The notes beneath the pieces are model-generated. The model was given only the letters and a program-made list of their open reading frames with translations. It was not told where the DNA came from and searched no databases. From Bacteroidales bacterium (GTDB lineage: Bacteria > Bacteroidota > Bacteroidia > Bacteroidales > P3), in NCBI GenBank assembly GCA_017479385.1, contig JAFVCE010000017.1:248001-312000 (forward strand): a DNA stretch of 64,000 nt, written 5' to 3'. A program made the translations under genes and the position numbers. Position 1 is the stretch's first letter, and each line of letters starts with the position of its first letter. Positions 36,558-43,332 of the stretch are shown piece after piece.

Positions 36558-36995
36558 CTACTGTTTTATACTGTTAAGCAGCGAGTAGATGGCCATGGCC
36601 GTGCTGGCCGTAGAGGCAATGTTGGAGGTGTTGACGTTTTCGAGCCCCGAGGTGGCGAGCAACTTGTCGACAAACGACGAAGCCGTCTGCGTGGTGATGA
36701 GCCCCGCGGCCGACGACACCAAGCCGGCCGTGAAGGCCTTGCGGTAGTCGGCATTGTCTTTATTCTCTTTGAGCTGGGTGCAGCTGGCGGTCAGCGCCAA
36801 AGCGTTGCTGATGTTGGTGGCGTTGGTGAGGTCGATGGTCTTGTTGGCGCTATAGACCTTATAGAGCGCAGCCACCGACGAACCACAGTTCTTGCCGGCC
36901 AACGTGGCAGCGTTGTTGCTCGACGAGGAGAGGAGCGAGCACGACGAGAATGCCAAAGTGGCCAAGCAAACCAAAAGTAAACTAATCTTTTTCAT
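36558..36995 (-). CDS. Small lipoprotein of unknown function
   Basis: 145 residues from the ATG at 36993-36995 (MKKISLLLVCLATLAFSSCSLL); a longer in-frame start is upstream of the promoter. The lipobox is FSSC (Cys19). The mature part is Ala/Ser/Thr-rich and mostly helical, with two cysteines (NCGSSVAALYKVY, ALTASCTQLKEN) that could pair. I do not recognise the family, although similar small Ala-rich lipoproteins occur in Bacteroidales. It has its own promoter, divergent from pruA with only 31 bp between the two -7 boxes, and converges on the YgiQ gene. Confidence 0.8.
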   Translation of the reverse strand: MKKISLLLVCLATLAFSSCSLLSSSSNNAATLAGKNCGSSVAALYKVYSANKTIDLTNATNISNALALTASCTQLKENKDNADYRKAFTAGLVSSAAGLITTQTASSFVDKLLATSGLENVNTSNIASTASTAMAIYSLLNSIKQ

Positions 36996-37027
36996 TGTTA
37001 AGCGTATTTTTATCGTTTTTCGGGTTG

Positions 37028-37035
37028 CAAAATTA
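37028..37035 (-). promoter_or_regulatory. -7 promoter box of the small lipoprotein gene
   Basis: The minus strand reads TAATTTTG, a full match to TAnnTTTG. It is back to back with the pruA promoter. Confidence 0.68.
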
Positions 37036-37066
37036 CAATTTTTTTTGCGATTTGAAAAAAAAATCG

Positions 37067-37074
37067 TAACTTTG
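37067..37074 (+). promoter_or_regulatory. -7 promoter box of pruA, with -33 TTTG
   Basis: The plus strand reads TAACTTTG. A TTTG at 37044-37047 lies 19 bp upstream, which is the expected -33 spacing for the Bacteroidota housekeeping sigma factor. Confidence 0.75.
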
Positions 37075-37123
37075 CACAATCAAATTTAGTAACCAAAGTA
37101 AATATTACAAAACTATCCAATTT

Positions 37124-38758
37124 ATGAACAACACAATCTTTTCGTTTCCAAAACCTGAAAATGAGCCCGTTAAAGGCTACAACCCTGGCAGCCCCGAGCG
37201 CAAAGAGATACGCAAAGCCCTCGACGAACTTTATGCCGTAGTGACCGACATTCCCGCCATTATCGGCGGCCGCGAAGTGCGCACCGGCAACACCGGCCGC
37301 GTGGTTATGCCCACCGAGAACAGCCACCTGCTGGCCACCTACCACAAAGTGGGCGAACAAGAGGTGCGCGACGCCATAGACGCCGCCATGAAAGCCCACG
37401 AGCAATGGGCCAACACACCGTGGATTGACCGCGCCAGCGTAATGCTCAAAATCGCCACACTCATCGAAGGCAAATACCGCTACCTCATCAACGCCGCCAC
37501 CATGCTCGGCCAGGGCAAGACCACCATGCAGGCCGAAATCGACTCGGCTTGCGAACTCATCGACTTCTTGCGCTACAACGTGCACTACGCCAGCCAGATA
37601 TACAGCGACCAACCCTGCAGCGATAAAGGCACGCTCAACTACGTCACCTATCGCCCACTCGAAGGTTTCGTTTTTGCCATCACCCCGTTCAACTTCACCT
37701 CTATCGCCTCTAACCTCTGCCTCTCGCCAGTGCTCATGGGCAACGTCTGCATCTGGAAACCCTCTACCACCGCCCTGCTCTCGAACTACATTCTGATGAA
37801 GATATATAAAGAAGCCGGCCTGCCCGACGGCGTGGTCAACTTCCTGCCTGGCAGCGGCGCCCTCATTGGCAACATTGCCTTTGCCGACCGCAACCTGGCC
37901 GGCGTGCACTTCACCGGTTCGACTGGCACCTTCAACAGTTTCTGGAAAGCCATTGGCGACAACATTGCCAACTACCGCACCTACCCCAAAATCGTAGGCG
38001 AAACGGGCGGCAAAGACTTCATCTTCGCCCACGCCTCGGCCTGCCCCGAGCAGGTGGCCACCGCCATCGTGCGCGGCGCTTTCGAATTCCAGGGCCAAAA
38101 ATGCTCGGCCGCCAGCCGCGCCTACATCCCCACCTCGCTGTGGCCCAAAGTGAAAGAAATTGTGGGCCGTATGCTGGCCGAAATAAAAATGGGCGACGTG
38201 CGCGACTTCTCTGCCTTCGTCAACGCCGTTATCGACGAGGCTTCGTTCGACAACTGCATGCGCTACCTCGAACACGCCAAACAAAGCCCCGACGCCGAGA
38301 TAGTTTTTGGCGGCAACGGCGACAAGAGTCAAGGCTGGTTCATCGAGCCCACCGTCATCCTGGCCAAAAAACCAGACTACAAATCGATGTGCGAAGAAAT
38401 CTTTGGCCCCATCATAACCATCTACGTCTACGACGACAACCGCTACGAAGAGACGCTCCACCTCTGCGACCAAACCTCGCCCTACGCCCTCACCGGCGCC
38501 ATCTTCGCCACCTGTCGCCAAGCCCTGCGCCAAGCAGCCGACATACTCAAGTATGCCGCCGGCAACATCTACTATAACGACAAACCCACCGGCGCCGTGG
38601 TTGGCCAGCAACCCTTCGGCGGAGCCCGCGCCAGCGGCACCAACGACAAAGCCGGCTCGTACCTCAACCTCATTCGCTGGACCTCGCCCCAGGCCATCAA
38701 AGAAACCTTCAACCCCGCCAGCGACTACAAGTACCCCTTCATCAGCAGCGCCGAATGA
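37124..38758 (+). CDS. pruA: L-glutamate gamma-semialdehyde (1-pyrroline-5-carboxylate) dehydrogenase
   Basis: 544 residues, aldehyde dehydrogenase superfamily, P5CDH type. Motifs: FNFTSIASNL in the NAD-binding part, FTGSTGTF with the glycine loop, VGETGGKDF with the general-base glutamate, and the nucleophile C327 in GQKCSAASRAY. It oxidises glutamate semialdehyde to glutamate, the second step of proline catabolism; no proline dehydrogenase is in the window, so the two activities are separate genes here. The long form without PutA fusion is usual in Bacteroidota. It is monocistronic, with its own promoter and terminator. Confidence 0.94.
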   Translation: MNNTIFSFPKPENEPVKGYNPGSPERKEIRKALDELYAVVTDIPAIIGGREVRTGNTGRVVMPTENSHLLATYHKVGEQEVRDAIDAAMKAHEQWANTPWIDRASVMLKIATLIEGKYRYLINAATMLGQGKTTMQAEIDSACELIDFLRYNVHYASQIYSDQPCSDKGTLNYVTYRPLEGFVFAITPFNFTSIASNLCLSPVLMGNVCIWKPSTTALLSNYILMKIYKEAGLPDGVVNFLPGSGALIGNIAFADRNLAGVHFTGSTGTFNSFWKAIGDNIANYRTYPKIVGETGGKDFIFAHASACPEQVATAIVRGAFEFQGQKCSAASRAYIPTSLWPKVKEIVGRMLAEIKMGDVRDFSAFVNAVIDEASFDNCMRYLEHAKQSPDAEIVFGGNGDKSQGWFIEPTVILAKKPDYKSMCEEIFGPIITIYVYDDNRYEETLHLCDQTSPYALTGAIFATCRQALRQAADILKYAAGNIYYNDKPTGAVVGQQPFGGARASGTNDKAGSYLNLIRWTSPQAIKETFNPASDYKYPFISSAE

Positions 38759-38776
38759 TAGGGCATCGACCCCAAC

Positions 38777-38815
38777 GAGGGGCCTCGGCCGAATGGCCGA
38801 GGCCCCTCATCTTTT
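38777..38815 (+). terminator. Intrinsic terminator of pruA
   Basis: Perfect 14-bp stem GAGGGGCCTCGGCC/GGCCGAGGCCCCTC with loop GAAT, followed by ATCTTTT. Confidence 0.88.
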
Positions 38816-38841
38816 ACCCAAATCGGGGTCAAATTTCGCCC

Positions 38842-38936
38842 TCGTAACTGCTTGATATTCAGGGTTAAGGTCGTATTAAAGAGGGGTTAAGGTCGTATTG
38901 AGGTCGAACAAGCCTTGTGTATCAAGCACTTACGAC
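38842..38936 (+). repeat. Dispersed 3'-end repeat, copy C
   Basis: Left arm CGTAACTGCTTGATATTC at 38843-38860, right arm ATCAAGCACTTACG at 38921-38934, and the unit GGTCGTATT occurs twice (38869-38877 and 38891-38899). It follows the pruA terminator. From 38937 to 39064 there is nothing else I can name. Confidence 0.85.
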
Positions 38937-39064
38937 CCTAAAAAAGCCCCTTCCACACCCCTCGCAGGGGCGACCTCGGGGCGATTTATCAACCACCACG
39001 CCCCGAACCCAGGGCGACGGGTGGCAGACCCTATACCAACCAAAAGGGAAATTTAGAAATACCT

Positions 39065-39598
39065 TTAATCCATATCGGCCAACTGCTCTGCGCTCGAACT
39101 ATCAAGCAAAGCGTTGAGCATATCCTCGGCCGACATACCGATGAAAGGCAGCAACTTGCGAGTGTCGCTGGCAAGGTAGTGGTCAGGAAACATCTCTACA
39201 AACTCGGCGTAGGCCTCGCGAGCCAAGTCGTACTGCCCATTCAGGTCGTAGGCATAGCCCTTCATGAAGTAGCAACCCGCCAAATCGGAATAGTCGGGAT
39301 AATCGTTAATAACGCGGTCGAGAATGGCAATAGAGCGGTCGGTCTGGCCCAAATTGGCAGCAATATCGGCCGCACGCGAGAGATAGATAGGCGAAAGGGT
39401 GTCGGCAGCATTGTAGCGCACAAACTTTTCGTACAAGCCAATAAGGTTCTCGGCCTTGCTATCGTCGGCCGCAACATCAATCATAGACAGTTGTTGTTCC
39501 TCGTCGGTAATACGTTGCACGAGGCTGTCGTGGTTGGGTCGGCACGACATCAGCGCTATCGAACACAGCGCAGCGATGGCAATAATGCGAAGTTTCAT
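39065..39598 (-). CDS. TPR-like lipoprotein
   Basis: 177 residues. Lipobox LMSC (Cys19). The middle of the mature part has two tandem TPR-like helical hairpins, most clearly GCYFMKGYAYDLNGQYDLAREAY (about residues 108-130), and the region YLSRAADIAANLGQTDRSI resembles the preceding repeat. The end (DSSSAEQLADMD) is acidic. A scaffold in the outer-membrane or periplasmic space is likely, but no partner can be named. It is the last gene of the ruvX-def group, 4 bp after def. Confidence 0.85.
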   Translation of the reverse strand: MKLRIIAIAALCSIALMSCRPNHDSLVQRITDEEQQLSMIDVAADDSKAENLIGLYEKFVRYNAADTLSPIYLSRAADIAANLGQTDRSIAILDRVINDYPDYSDLAGCYFMKGYAYDLNGQYDLAREAYAEFVEMFPDHYLASDTRKLLPFIGMSAEDMLNALLDSSSAEQLADMD

Positions 39599-39602
39599 CT
39601 TG

Positions 39603-40169
39603 TTATTTGCGTTTATTTGGTTTCATACGATAATGCGTAGCCACACGGCCAGAGGCTATGTCGTTCAGGCGGCGGTGGAGCATGGTGCGGCGCAAGTTGC
39701 TCAAGCGGTCGGTAAAGACCTTGCCGTCAAGGTGGTCAATCTCGTGCTGCGCTACGCGGGCCAGCATGCCCGAAAACTCCTCGGTGTGTTCAACAAAATC
39801 GGTGTCGCAATAGCGCACCACCACGCGTTCGGGGCGCAGCACATCCTCGTGGATGTCGGGAATGCTCAAGCAGCCTTCGTTGAAGTACTGCTTCTCGCCA
39901 CGATATTCCAAAATCTCGGGGTTAATAAGCACATGCTCTTCGGCTGGTTCGCCATAGGTGTCGGACTTCTCGTCGTAGGGGCGAAAACCGATAACCACCA
40001 CCCTAATCGAAAGGTCAATCTGCGGAGCGGCCAGCCCTACGCCATCGGCGTTATACATGGTCTCGAACATATCGCTCACGAGCTGCTTCAGCTCGGGATA
40101 GTCGGCGGTGATGGGTTGGGCGACTTTGCGCAAAGTGGGGTGGCCAAAGCCAACGATGGGGTATATCAT
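39603..40169 (-). CDS. def: Peptide deformylase
   Basis: 188 residues. All three deformylase motifs are present: GVGLAAPQ, EGCLSIP (metal Cys) and QHEIDHLDG (two metal histidines and catalytic Glu). It removes the formyl group from nascent chains at the ribosome exit and is essential in most bacteria. It is preceded by ruvX (8 bp) and followed by a TPR lipoprotein gene (4 bp). The start at 40167-40169 gives the standard short N-terminus MIYPIVGFGHPTLR. Confidence 0.97.
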   Translation of the reverse strand: MIYPIVGFGHPTLRKVAQPITADYPELKQLVSDMFETMYNADGVGLAAPQIDLSIRVVVIGFRPYDEKSDTYGEPAEEHVLINPEILEYRGEKQYFNEGCLSIPDIHEDVLRPERVVVRYCDTDFVEHTEEFSGMLARVAQHEIDHLDGKVFTDRLSNLRRTMLHRRLNDIASGRVATHYRMKPNKRK

Positions 40170-40177
40170 AATTATAT

Positions 40178-40606
40178 TTACTGTTTTAGAGTGTTCGACA
40201 AAAGTTGCATATAGTTTTGCAGCATGAGGGTGGCGCTTATGGAATCGACGAGAGCCTTGTCTCGCCTTTTTTTGCGGCCAATACCACTGTCAAGCATGGT
40301 CTGAAAAGCCATTTTCGAAGTAAAGCGTTCGTCGATGCGCGCCACCTCCTTGTCAGGGTAAGCCGCGCGCAGGGAGGCCACAAATGGCTCGATAATGGCC
40401 ATCGACTGCGAGGGGGTATTGTCCCAATGCTTGGCCTCGCCCACAACCACGACATCGACCACCTCGCGCTCGAAATACGAGGCCAGGTAGTCCATCAGCC
40501 GCGGCGTCTCCACCGTGCCCAAGTTGCCGGCGATGATGCGTTCCGGGTCCGTCACCGCCAGGCCTGTGCGCTTGGCACCATAGTCTATAGCCATAATCCT
40601 GCCCAT
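40178..40606 (-). CDS. ruvX: Putative pre-16S rRNA nuclease / RuvX (YqgF)
   Basis: 142 residues from the ATG at 40604-40606 (MGRIMAIDYGAKRTG); a longer in-frame start runs into the hairpin that follows the tRNA. The RNase H-like fold is shown by AIDYGAKRTGLAVTD, VVVVGEAKH and the late acidic residue in RRDKALVDSISATLML. The family is required for 16S rRNA 5'-end processing in E. coli; a Holliday junction role was also proposed. It is co-transcribed with def and a TPR lipoprotein gene, and possibly with the upstream tRNA. Confidence 0.9.
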   Translation of the reverse strand: MGRIMAIDYGAKRTGLAVTDPERIIAGNLGTVETPRLMDYLASYFEREVVDVVVVGEAKHWDNTPSQSMAIIEPFVASLRAAYPDKEVARIDERFTSKMAFQTMLDSGIGRKKRRDKALVDSISATLMLQNYMQLLSNTLKQ

Positions 40607-40625
40607 ATACCTTATTACTTTAAAC

Positions 40626-40676
40626 TGAAAATTGAAAATCGAAAACCAATCTCTCAATTTTCAATTTTCAATTTTT
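40626..40676 (-). terminator. AT-rich imperfect hairpin after the tRNA
   Basis: The left arm (CTGAAAATTGAAAATCGAAA) pairs with the right arm (TTTTCAATTTTCAATTTTT). It lies directly after the tRNA on the minus strand and could end or attenuate transcription into ruvX. AT-rich IFNFQF-coding-like hairpins of this type are common between Bacteroidota genes. Confidence 0.55.
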
Positions 40677-40677
40677 G

Positions 40678-40751
40678 TGGCCCCTCTCGGGCTCGAACCA
40701 AGGACCCGCTGATTATGAGTCAGCTGCTCTAACCAACTGAGCTAAGGGGCC
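40678..40751 (-). tRNA. tRNA with CAU anticodon (Ile2, alternatively elongator Met)
   Basis: A 74-nt cloverleaf: acceptor GGCCCCT/AGGGGCC with discriminator A, D-arm GCTC...GAGC, anticodon stem GCTGA/TCAGC with loop CTCATAA, and T-arm CCTTGGTTCGAGCCCGAGAG. CCA is not encoded. The GGCCCCT acceptor is like that of E. coli tRNA-Ile2 (ileX), whose CAU is changed to lysidine by TilS; elongator tRNA-Met is the alternative. I favour Ile2 at about 60:40. Confidence 0.9.
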
Positions 40752-40787
40752 GTTCCAGAAGGCTTTCGTTCTCTCTGAAATCGGTTG

Positions 40788-40795
40788 CAAAATTA
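40788..40795 (-). promoter_or_regulatory. -7 promoter box of the tRNA gene, with -33 element
   Basis: The minus strand reads TAATTTTG; TTTG (minus) at 40814-40817 is 18 bp upstream. It faces away from the ilvE promoter with 52 bp between boxes. Confidence 0.72.
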
Positions 40796-40847
40796 CGACT
40801 TTTTTTTGACATACAAAATTTTTTTTCTGAAAAATCAAAAAAAAATG

Positions 40848-40855
40848 TACCTTTG
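40848..40855 (+). promoter_or_regulatory. -7 promoter box of ilvE
   Basis: The plus strand reads TACCTTTG, a full match to TAnnTTTG. The leader is about 42 nt. Confidence 0.7.
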
Positions 40856-40901
40856 TATTCAGTAACAACAAGTGTACAACACTACTAAAAAATTGAAAAT
40901 C

Positions 40902-41915
40902 ATGAATATAGATTGGCAAAACCTACCGTTTGGTTACGTAAAAACGGACTACAATGTACGTTGCTGGTTCCGCAACGGTGAATGGGGCGAAGTCGAAATT
41001 TCGAGCTCCGAACACATAGAAATGCACATGGCAGCCTCCAGCCTTCACTATGGTCAAGAAGCCTTCGAAGGCCTGAAAGCCTATCGCTGCAAGGACGGTA
41101 AAATCCGCATTTTCCGCCCCGAAGCCAACGCCGAGCGCCTGCAGAGCACCTGCCGTGGCATCATGATGCCAGAACTCTCGACCGAGAAATTCGTCGAAAT
41201 GTGCAAAAAAGTCATCAAACTCAACGAAAAATTCATTCCTCCATACGGCACTGGCGCCAGCCTCTACCTGCGTCCGCTCCTCATCGGCACTGGTATCACC
41301 GTGGGCGTTAAACCCGCCGACGAGTACCTCTTCCTCATCTTCGTCACCCCAGTGGGACCTTATTTTAAAGGTGGTTTCCAAGCCAACCCCTACGTCATCA
41401 CCCGCAAGTATGACCGTAGCGCCCCCCTCGGCACCGGTGTCTACAAAGTTGGTGGTAACTATGCAGCCAGCCTCAAGGCCCACACCGAAGCCTGCCACGG
41501 TGGCCAATACGCCTGCGAGTTCTACCTCGACGCCAAAGAGAAGAAATATGTCGACGAAGCTGGTGCAGCCAACTTCTTCGGTATCAAGGACGGTGTATAC
41601 ATCACCCCAAAGAGCACCTCTATTCTGCCCTCTATCACCAACAAGAGCCTCATGCAACTGGCCGAAGATATGGGCATGAAAGTTGAGCGTCGTCCCATCG
41701 ACGTCGAAGAGTTGAAAGACTTCCAAGAAGCCGGTGCCTGCGGTACCGCTGCCGTCATCAGCCCCATCGAGCGCCTCGACGACCCCGAGACCGGCAAGAG
41801 CTACGTCTTTGGCAAAGAGCCCGGTCCCATCAGCACCAAGCTCTACCATGCCCTGCGCGCCATCCAACTCGGCGAAGCCGAAGACATTCACGGATGGAAC
41901 ACCGTTATGGACTAA
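40902..41915 (+). CDS. ilvE: Branched-chain amino acid aminotransferase
   Basis: 337 residues from the ATG at 40902; an upstream GTG at 40872 is in the leader. The fold type IV PLP enzyme is shown by SSLHYGQEAFEGLKAY, YLRPLLIGTG, the PLP lysine K182 in YKVGGNYA, and CGTAAVISPI. It interconverts branched-chain 2-oxoacids and leucine, isoleucine and valine with glutamate. It is of the class II (eukaryote-like) BCAT type, which is common in Bacteroidota. It stands alone with promoter and terminator. Confidence 0.96.
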   Translation: MNIDWQNLPFGYVKTDYNVRCWFRNGEWGEVEISSSEHIEMHMAASSLHYGQEAFEGLKAYRCKDGKIRIFRPEANAERLQSTCRGIMMPELSTEKFVEMCKKVIKLNEKFIPPYGTGASLYLRPLLIGTGITVGVKPADEYLFLIFVTPVGPYFKGGFQANPYVITRKYDRSAPLGTGVYKVGGNYAASLKAHTEACHGGQYACEFYLDAKEKKYVDEAGAANFFGIKDGVYITPKSTSILPSITNKSLMQLAEDMGMKVERRPIDVEELKDFQEAGACGTAAVISPIERLDDPETGKSYVFGKEPGPISTKLYHALRAIQLGEAEDIHGWNTVMD

Positions 41916-41952
41916 TTGCAACATTGCATACCATACTAACCTTATAACAAGG

Positions 41953-41996
41953 CAGCCACCAAAACCAGTCGGGTGGCTGTTTTGTTTTCGTTTTTG
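41953..41996 (+). terminator. Intrinsic terminator of ilvE
   Basis: Stem CAGCCACC/GGTGGCTG with an 11-nt loop, followed by a T-rich tract (TTTTGTTTTCGTTTTT). Confidence 0.88.
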
Positions 41997-42038
41997 TTAA
42001 ACTTTTAGAAAAAATTTGGCCAGTCCAATTTTTTTGCG

Positions 42039-42046
42039 TACCTTTG
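42039..42046 (+). promoter_or_regulatory. -7 promoter box of the toxin-antitoxin pair
   Basis: The plus strand reads TACCTTTG. TTTG at 42015-42018 is 20 bp upstream and would be the -33 element. Confidence 0.72.
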
Positions 42047-42074
42047 CATTTCGAATCCAAAAAAACAACGCACT

Positions 42075-42344
42075 ATGCAGACAGCAACAATCGAGAGCCA
42101 ACAAAACGACCTCATACGCCACATTCTCGCCATACGCAACCCCGAAATCCTGAAAAAGCTGCAGGCTTCGGTTCGCCGCGCCGAGAAGAAAGAGGCCGCC
42201 GCCGAGCAAGACGACACCTGTATGTCGAAAGAAGAGTACTTTGCCATGATTAAGAGCCGCATGGAAGATTACGAGAAGGGAAACTACAAGTCTATGCTCC
42301 CCGGTGAATCGCTCGACCAATTTCTTGATAGAATAGCTATTTGA
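42075..42344 (+). CDS. Putative antitoxin of a YoeB-type pair
   Basis: 89 residues. It is assigned as antitoxin by its place 2 bp upstream of a YoeB-like toxin and by size and charge. It does not look like the usual Phd/YefM partner: there is no YefM N-terminal dimerisation pattern. Instead an N-terminal helix (QQNDLIRHILAIRNPEILKKLQ) is followed by a charged Ala/Glu/Lys segment and a C-terminal SKEEYFAMIKSRMEDYEKG-like region, ending in an acidic/hydrophobic tail (SLDQFLDRIAI) that could wrap the toxin. A non-canonical antitoxin is the best reading; the DNA-binding mode is unknown. It has its own promoter. Confidence 0.72.
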   Translation: MQTATIESQQNDLIRHILAIRNPEILKKLQASVRRAEKKEAAAEQDDTCMSKEEYFAMIKSRMEDYEKGNYKSMLPGESLDQFLDRIAI

Positions 42345-42346
42345 TT

Positions 42347-42619
42347 ATGTACGACATTGATTATCTTGACAGAGCAACAAGAGACCTGTTAAGGCTGAGA
42401 AAATCTGAGCCGAAGTCATACAAAAAGGCAGCTACTCTTATCGAAGAGCTGAAAAAGCATCCCCAAACCGGCACCGGCCACCCCGAGCCGTTGCGCGGAA
42501 TGGGAGCCAACTTGTGGTCGCGACGCATTAGCGAGAAGCACCGCTTGGTCTACGAAATCCGCGATACCGAGGTCATAGTCATCGTCGTCGCAGCCTACGG
42601 TCACTATTCAGACAAGTAA
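42347..42619 (+). CDS. YoeB/RelE-type mRNA interferase toxin
   Basis: 90 residues from the ATG at 42347; a TTG two codons earlier is not needed. The YoeB core is intact: GTGHPEPLRG (Glu47, equivalent to the catalytic Glu of E. coli YoeB), LWSRRISEKHRLVYEI (Arg59/60) and the C-terminal GHYSDK with H86-Y87. YoeB cleaves mRNA in the ribosomal A site. The gene starts 2 bp after the antitoxin stop, so the two are coupled. The pair could be an addiction or stress module. A terminator follows at 42648-42687. Confidence 0.88.
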   Translation: MYDIDYLDRATRDLLRLRKSEPKSYKKAATLIEELKKHPQTGTGHPEPLRGMGANLWSRRISEKHRLVYEIRDTEVIVIVVAAYGHYSDK

Positions 42620-42647
42620 GTCCACTATCAAAGGCAACCAAAAAGCA

Positions 42648-42687
42648 ATCGGCAGCCACCGCGGGGCGACTGCCGATAGTTTTTTTG
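42648..42687 (+). terminator. Intrinsic terminator of the toxin-antitoxin pair
   Basis: Stem ATCGGCAG/CTGCCGAT followed by AGTTTTTTT. It lies between the toxin and the converging gcvH gene. Confidence 0.85.
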
Positions 42688-42703
42688 TCGAATTTGCTGC
42701 AGT

Positions 42704-43081
42704 TTAGGCACCGATTTTGGCGGTGTAGGCAGCGGCGTCGAGCAAGGTGTCGATGTCGGCCATATTGGCAGGTTTGATTTTGATAACCCAACCAGCGCCA
42801 TAGGGGTCGTTGTTGATAGAGGAGGCATCCTCGAGGGCGGCATTGAACTCTACCACCTCGCCAGTAACAGGCATGAGGAGGGGAGCCACGGTCTTGACGG
42901 CCTCGACCGAGCCGAACTCTTCGCCGGCTTCGATGGTGTCGCCTTCGCAAGCCACATCAACAAAAACTATGTCGCCGAGCTCGTGCTGGGCATAGTCAGT
43001 AAGTCCAACATAGGCAAATTCGCCTTCGATGCGTACCCATTCGTCGTCCTGGGTGTACTTCAGATTTTGTGGGATGTTCAT
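42704..43081 (-). CDS. gcvH: Glycine cleavage system H protein
   Basis: 125 residues from the ATG at 43079-43081; the frame extends upstream but that part lies in the promoter. The lipoyl domain has the modified lysine K63 in [12 protein letters not shown], with [18 protein letters not shown] before it and [13 protein letters not shown] after it. The lipoamide arm shuttles the aminomethyl group between GcvP, GcvT and Lpd. gcvT is 15 kb away (26695-27801). It is monocistronic and back to back with rho. Confidence 0.97.
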   Translation of the reverse strand: MNIPQNLKYTQDDEWVRIEGEFAYVGLTDYAQHELGDIVFVDVACEGDTIEAGEEFGSVEAVKTVAPLLMPVTGEVVEFNAALEDASSINNDPYGAGWVIKIKPANMADIDTLLDAAAYTAKIGA

Positions 43082-43126
43082 AATAATGAATACTTTAGAT
43101 TTAAATTTCGGTTTTAAATTCTTCTG

Positions 43127-43134
43127 CAAAAATA
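43127..43134 (-). promoter_or_regulatory. -7 promoter box of gcvH, with -33 element
   Basis: The minus strand reads TATTTTTG; TTTG (minus) at 43154-43157 is 19 bp upstream. The leader is about 40 nt. Confidence 0.72.
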
Positions 43135-43186
43135 CACATTTTAGGCTTATGCGCAAAATTTTTTTTCATATATTAAAAAAAAATCT

Positions 43187-43194
43187 TATTTTTG
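43187..43194 (+). promoter_or_regulatory. -7 promoter box of rho
   Basis: The plus strand reads TATTTTTG, a full match. It is 138 bp before the rho ATG, so the leader is unusually long for this window. Confidence 0.65.
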
Positions 43195-43197
43195 CAA

Positions 43198-43332
43198 TGT
43201 CTGAACAAAAGAGTACTTGCTGAGGTTTATATTCATAAACAATTGGCAATCATCTATTTAGGTCAACAAAAATCACACGTGGTGGCACTTTCGCCCACCG
43301 AAAAAAATAGTTTGAAAACTTATTGACAAACA
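43198..43332 (+). promoter_or_regulatory. Long structured leader of rho
   Basis: About 135 nt with three small hairpins: GTTTAT/ATAAAC (43225-43240), GGTGGC with GCCCACC (43281-43299) and a T/A-rich stem around 43306-43324. No U-run follows the GC hairpin. E. coli rho is regulated by its own product in the leader; similar control here is an inference. Confidence 0.45.

Noticed and set aside
37010..38611. A 533-codon open frame on the minus strand under pruA
   Set aside because: It mirrors pruA, has no recognisable domain and no promoter, and its open state follows from pruA codon use.
43197..43223. Eight-residue ORF MSEQKSTC in the rho leader
   Set aside because: The -7 box ends 3 nt before its ATG, so the transcript probably starts at or after it; no further support.
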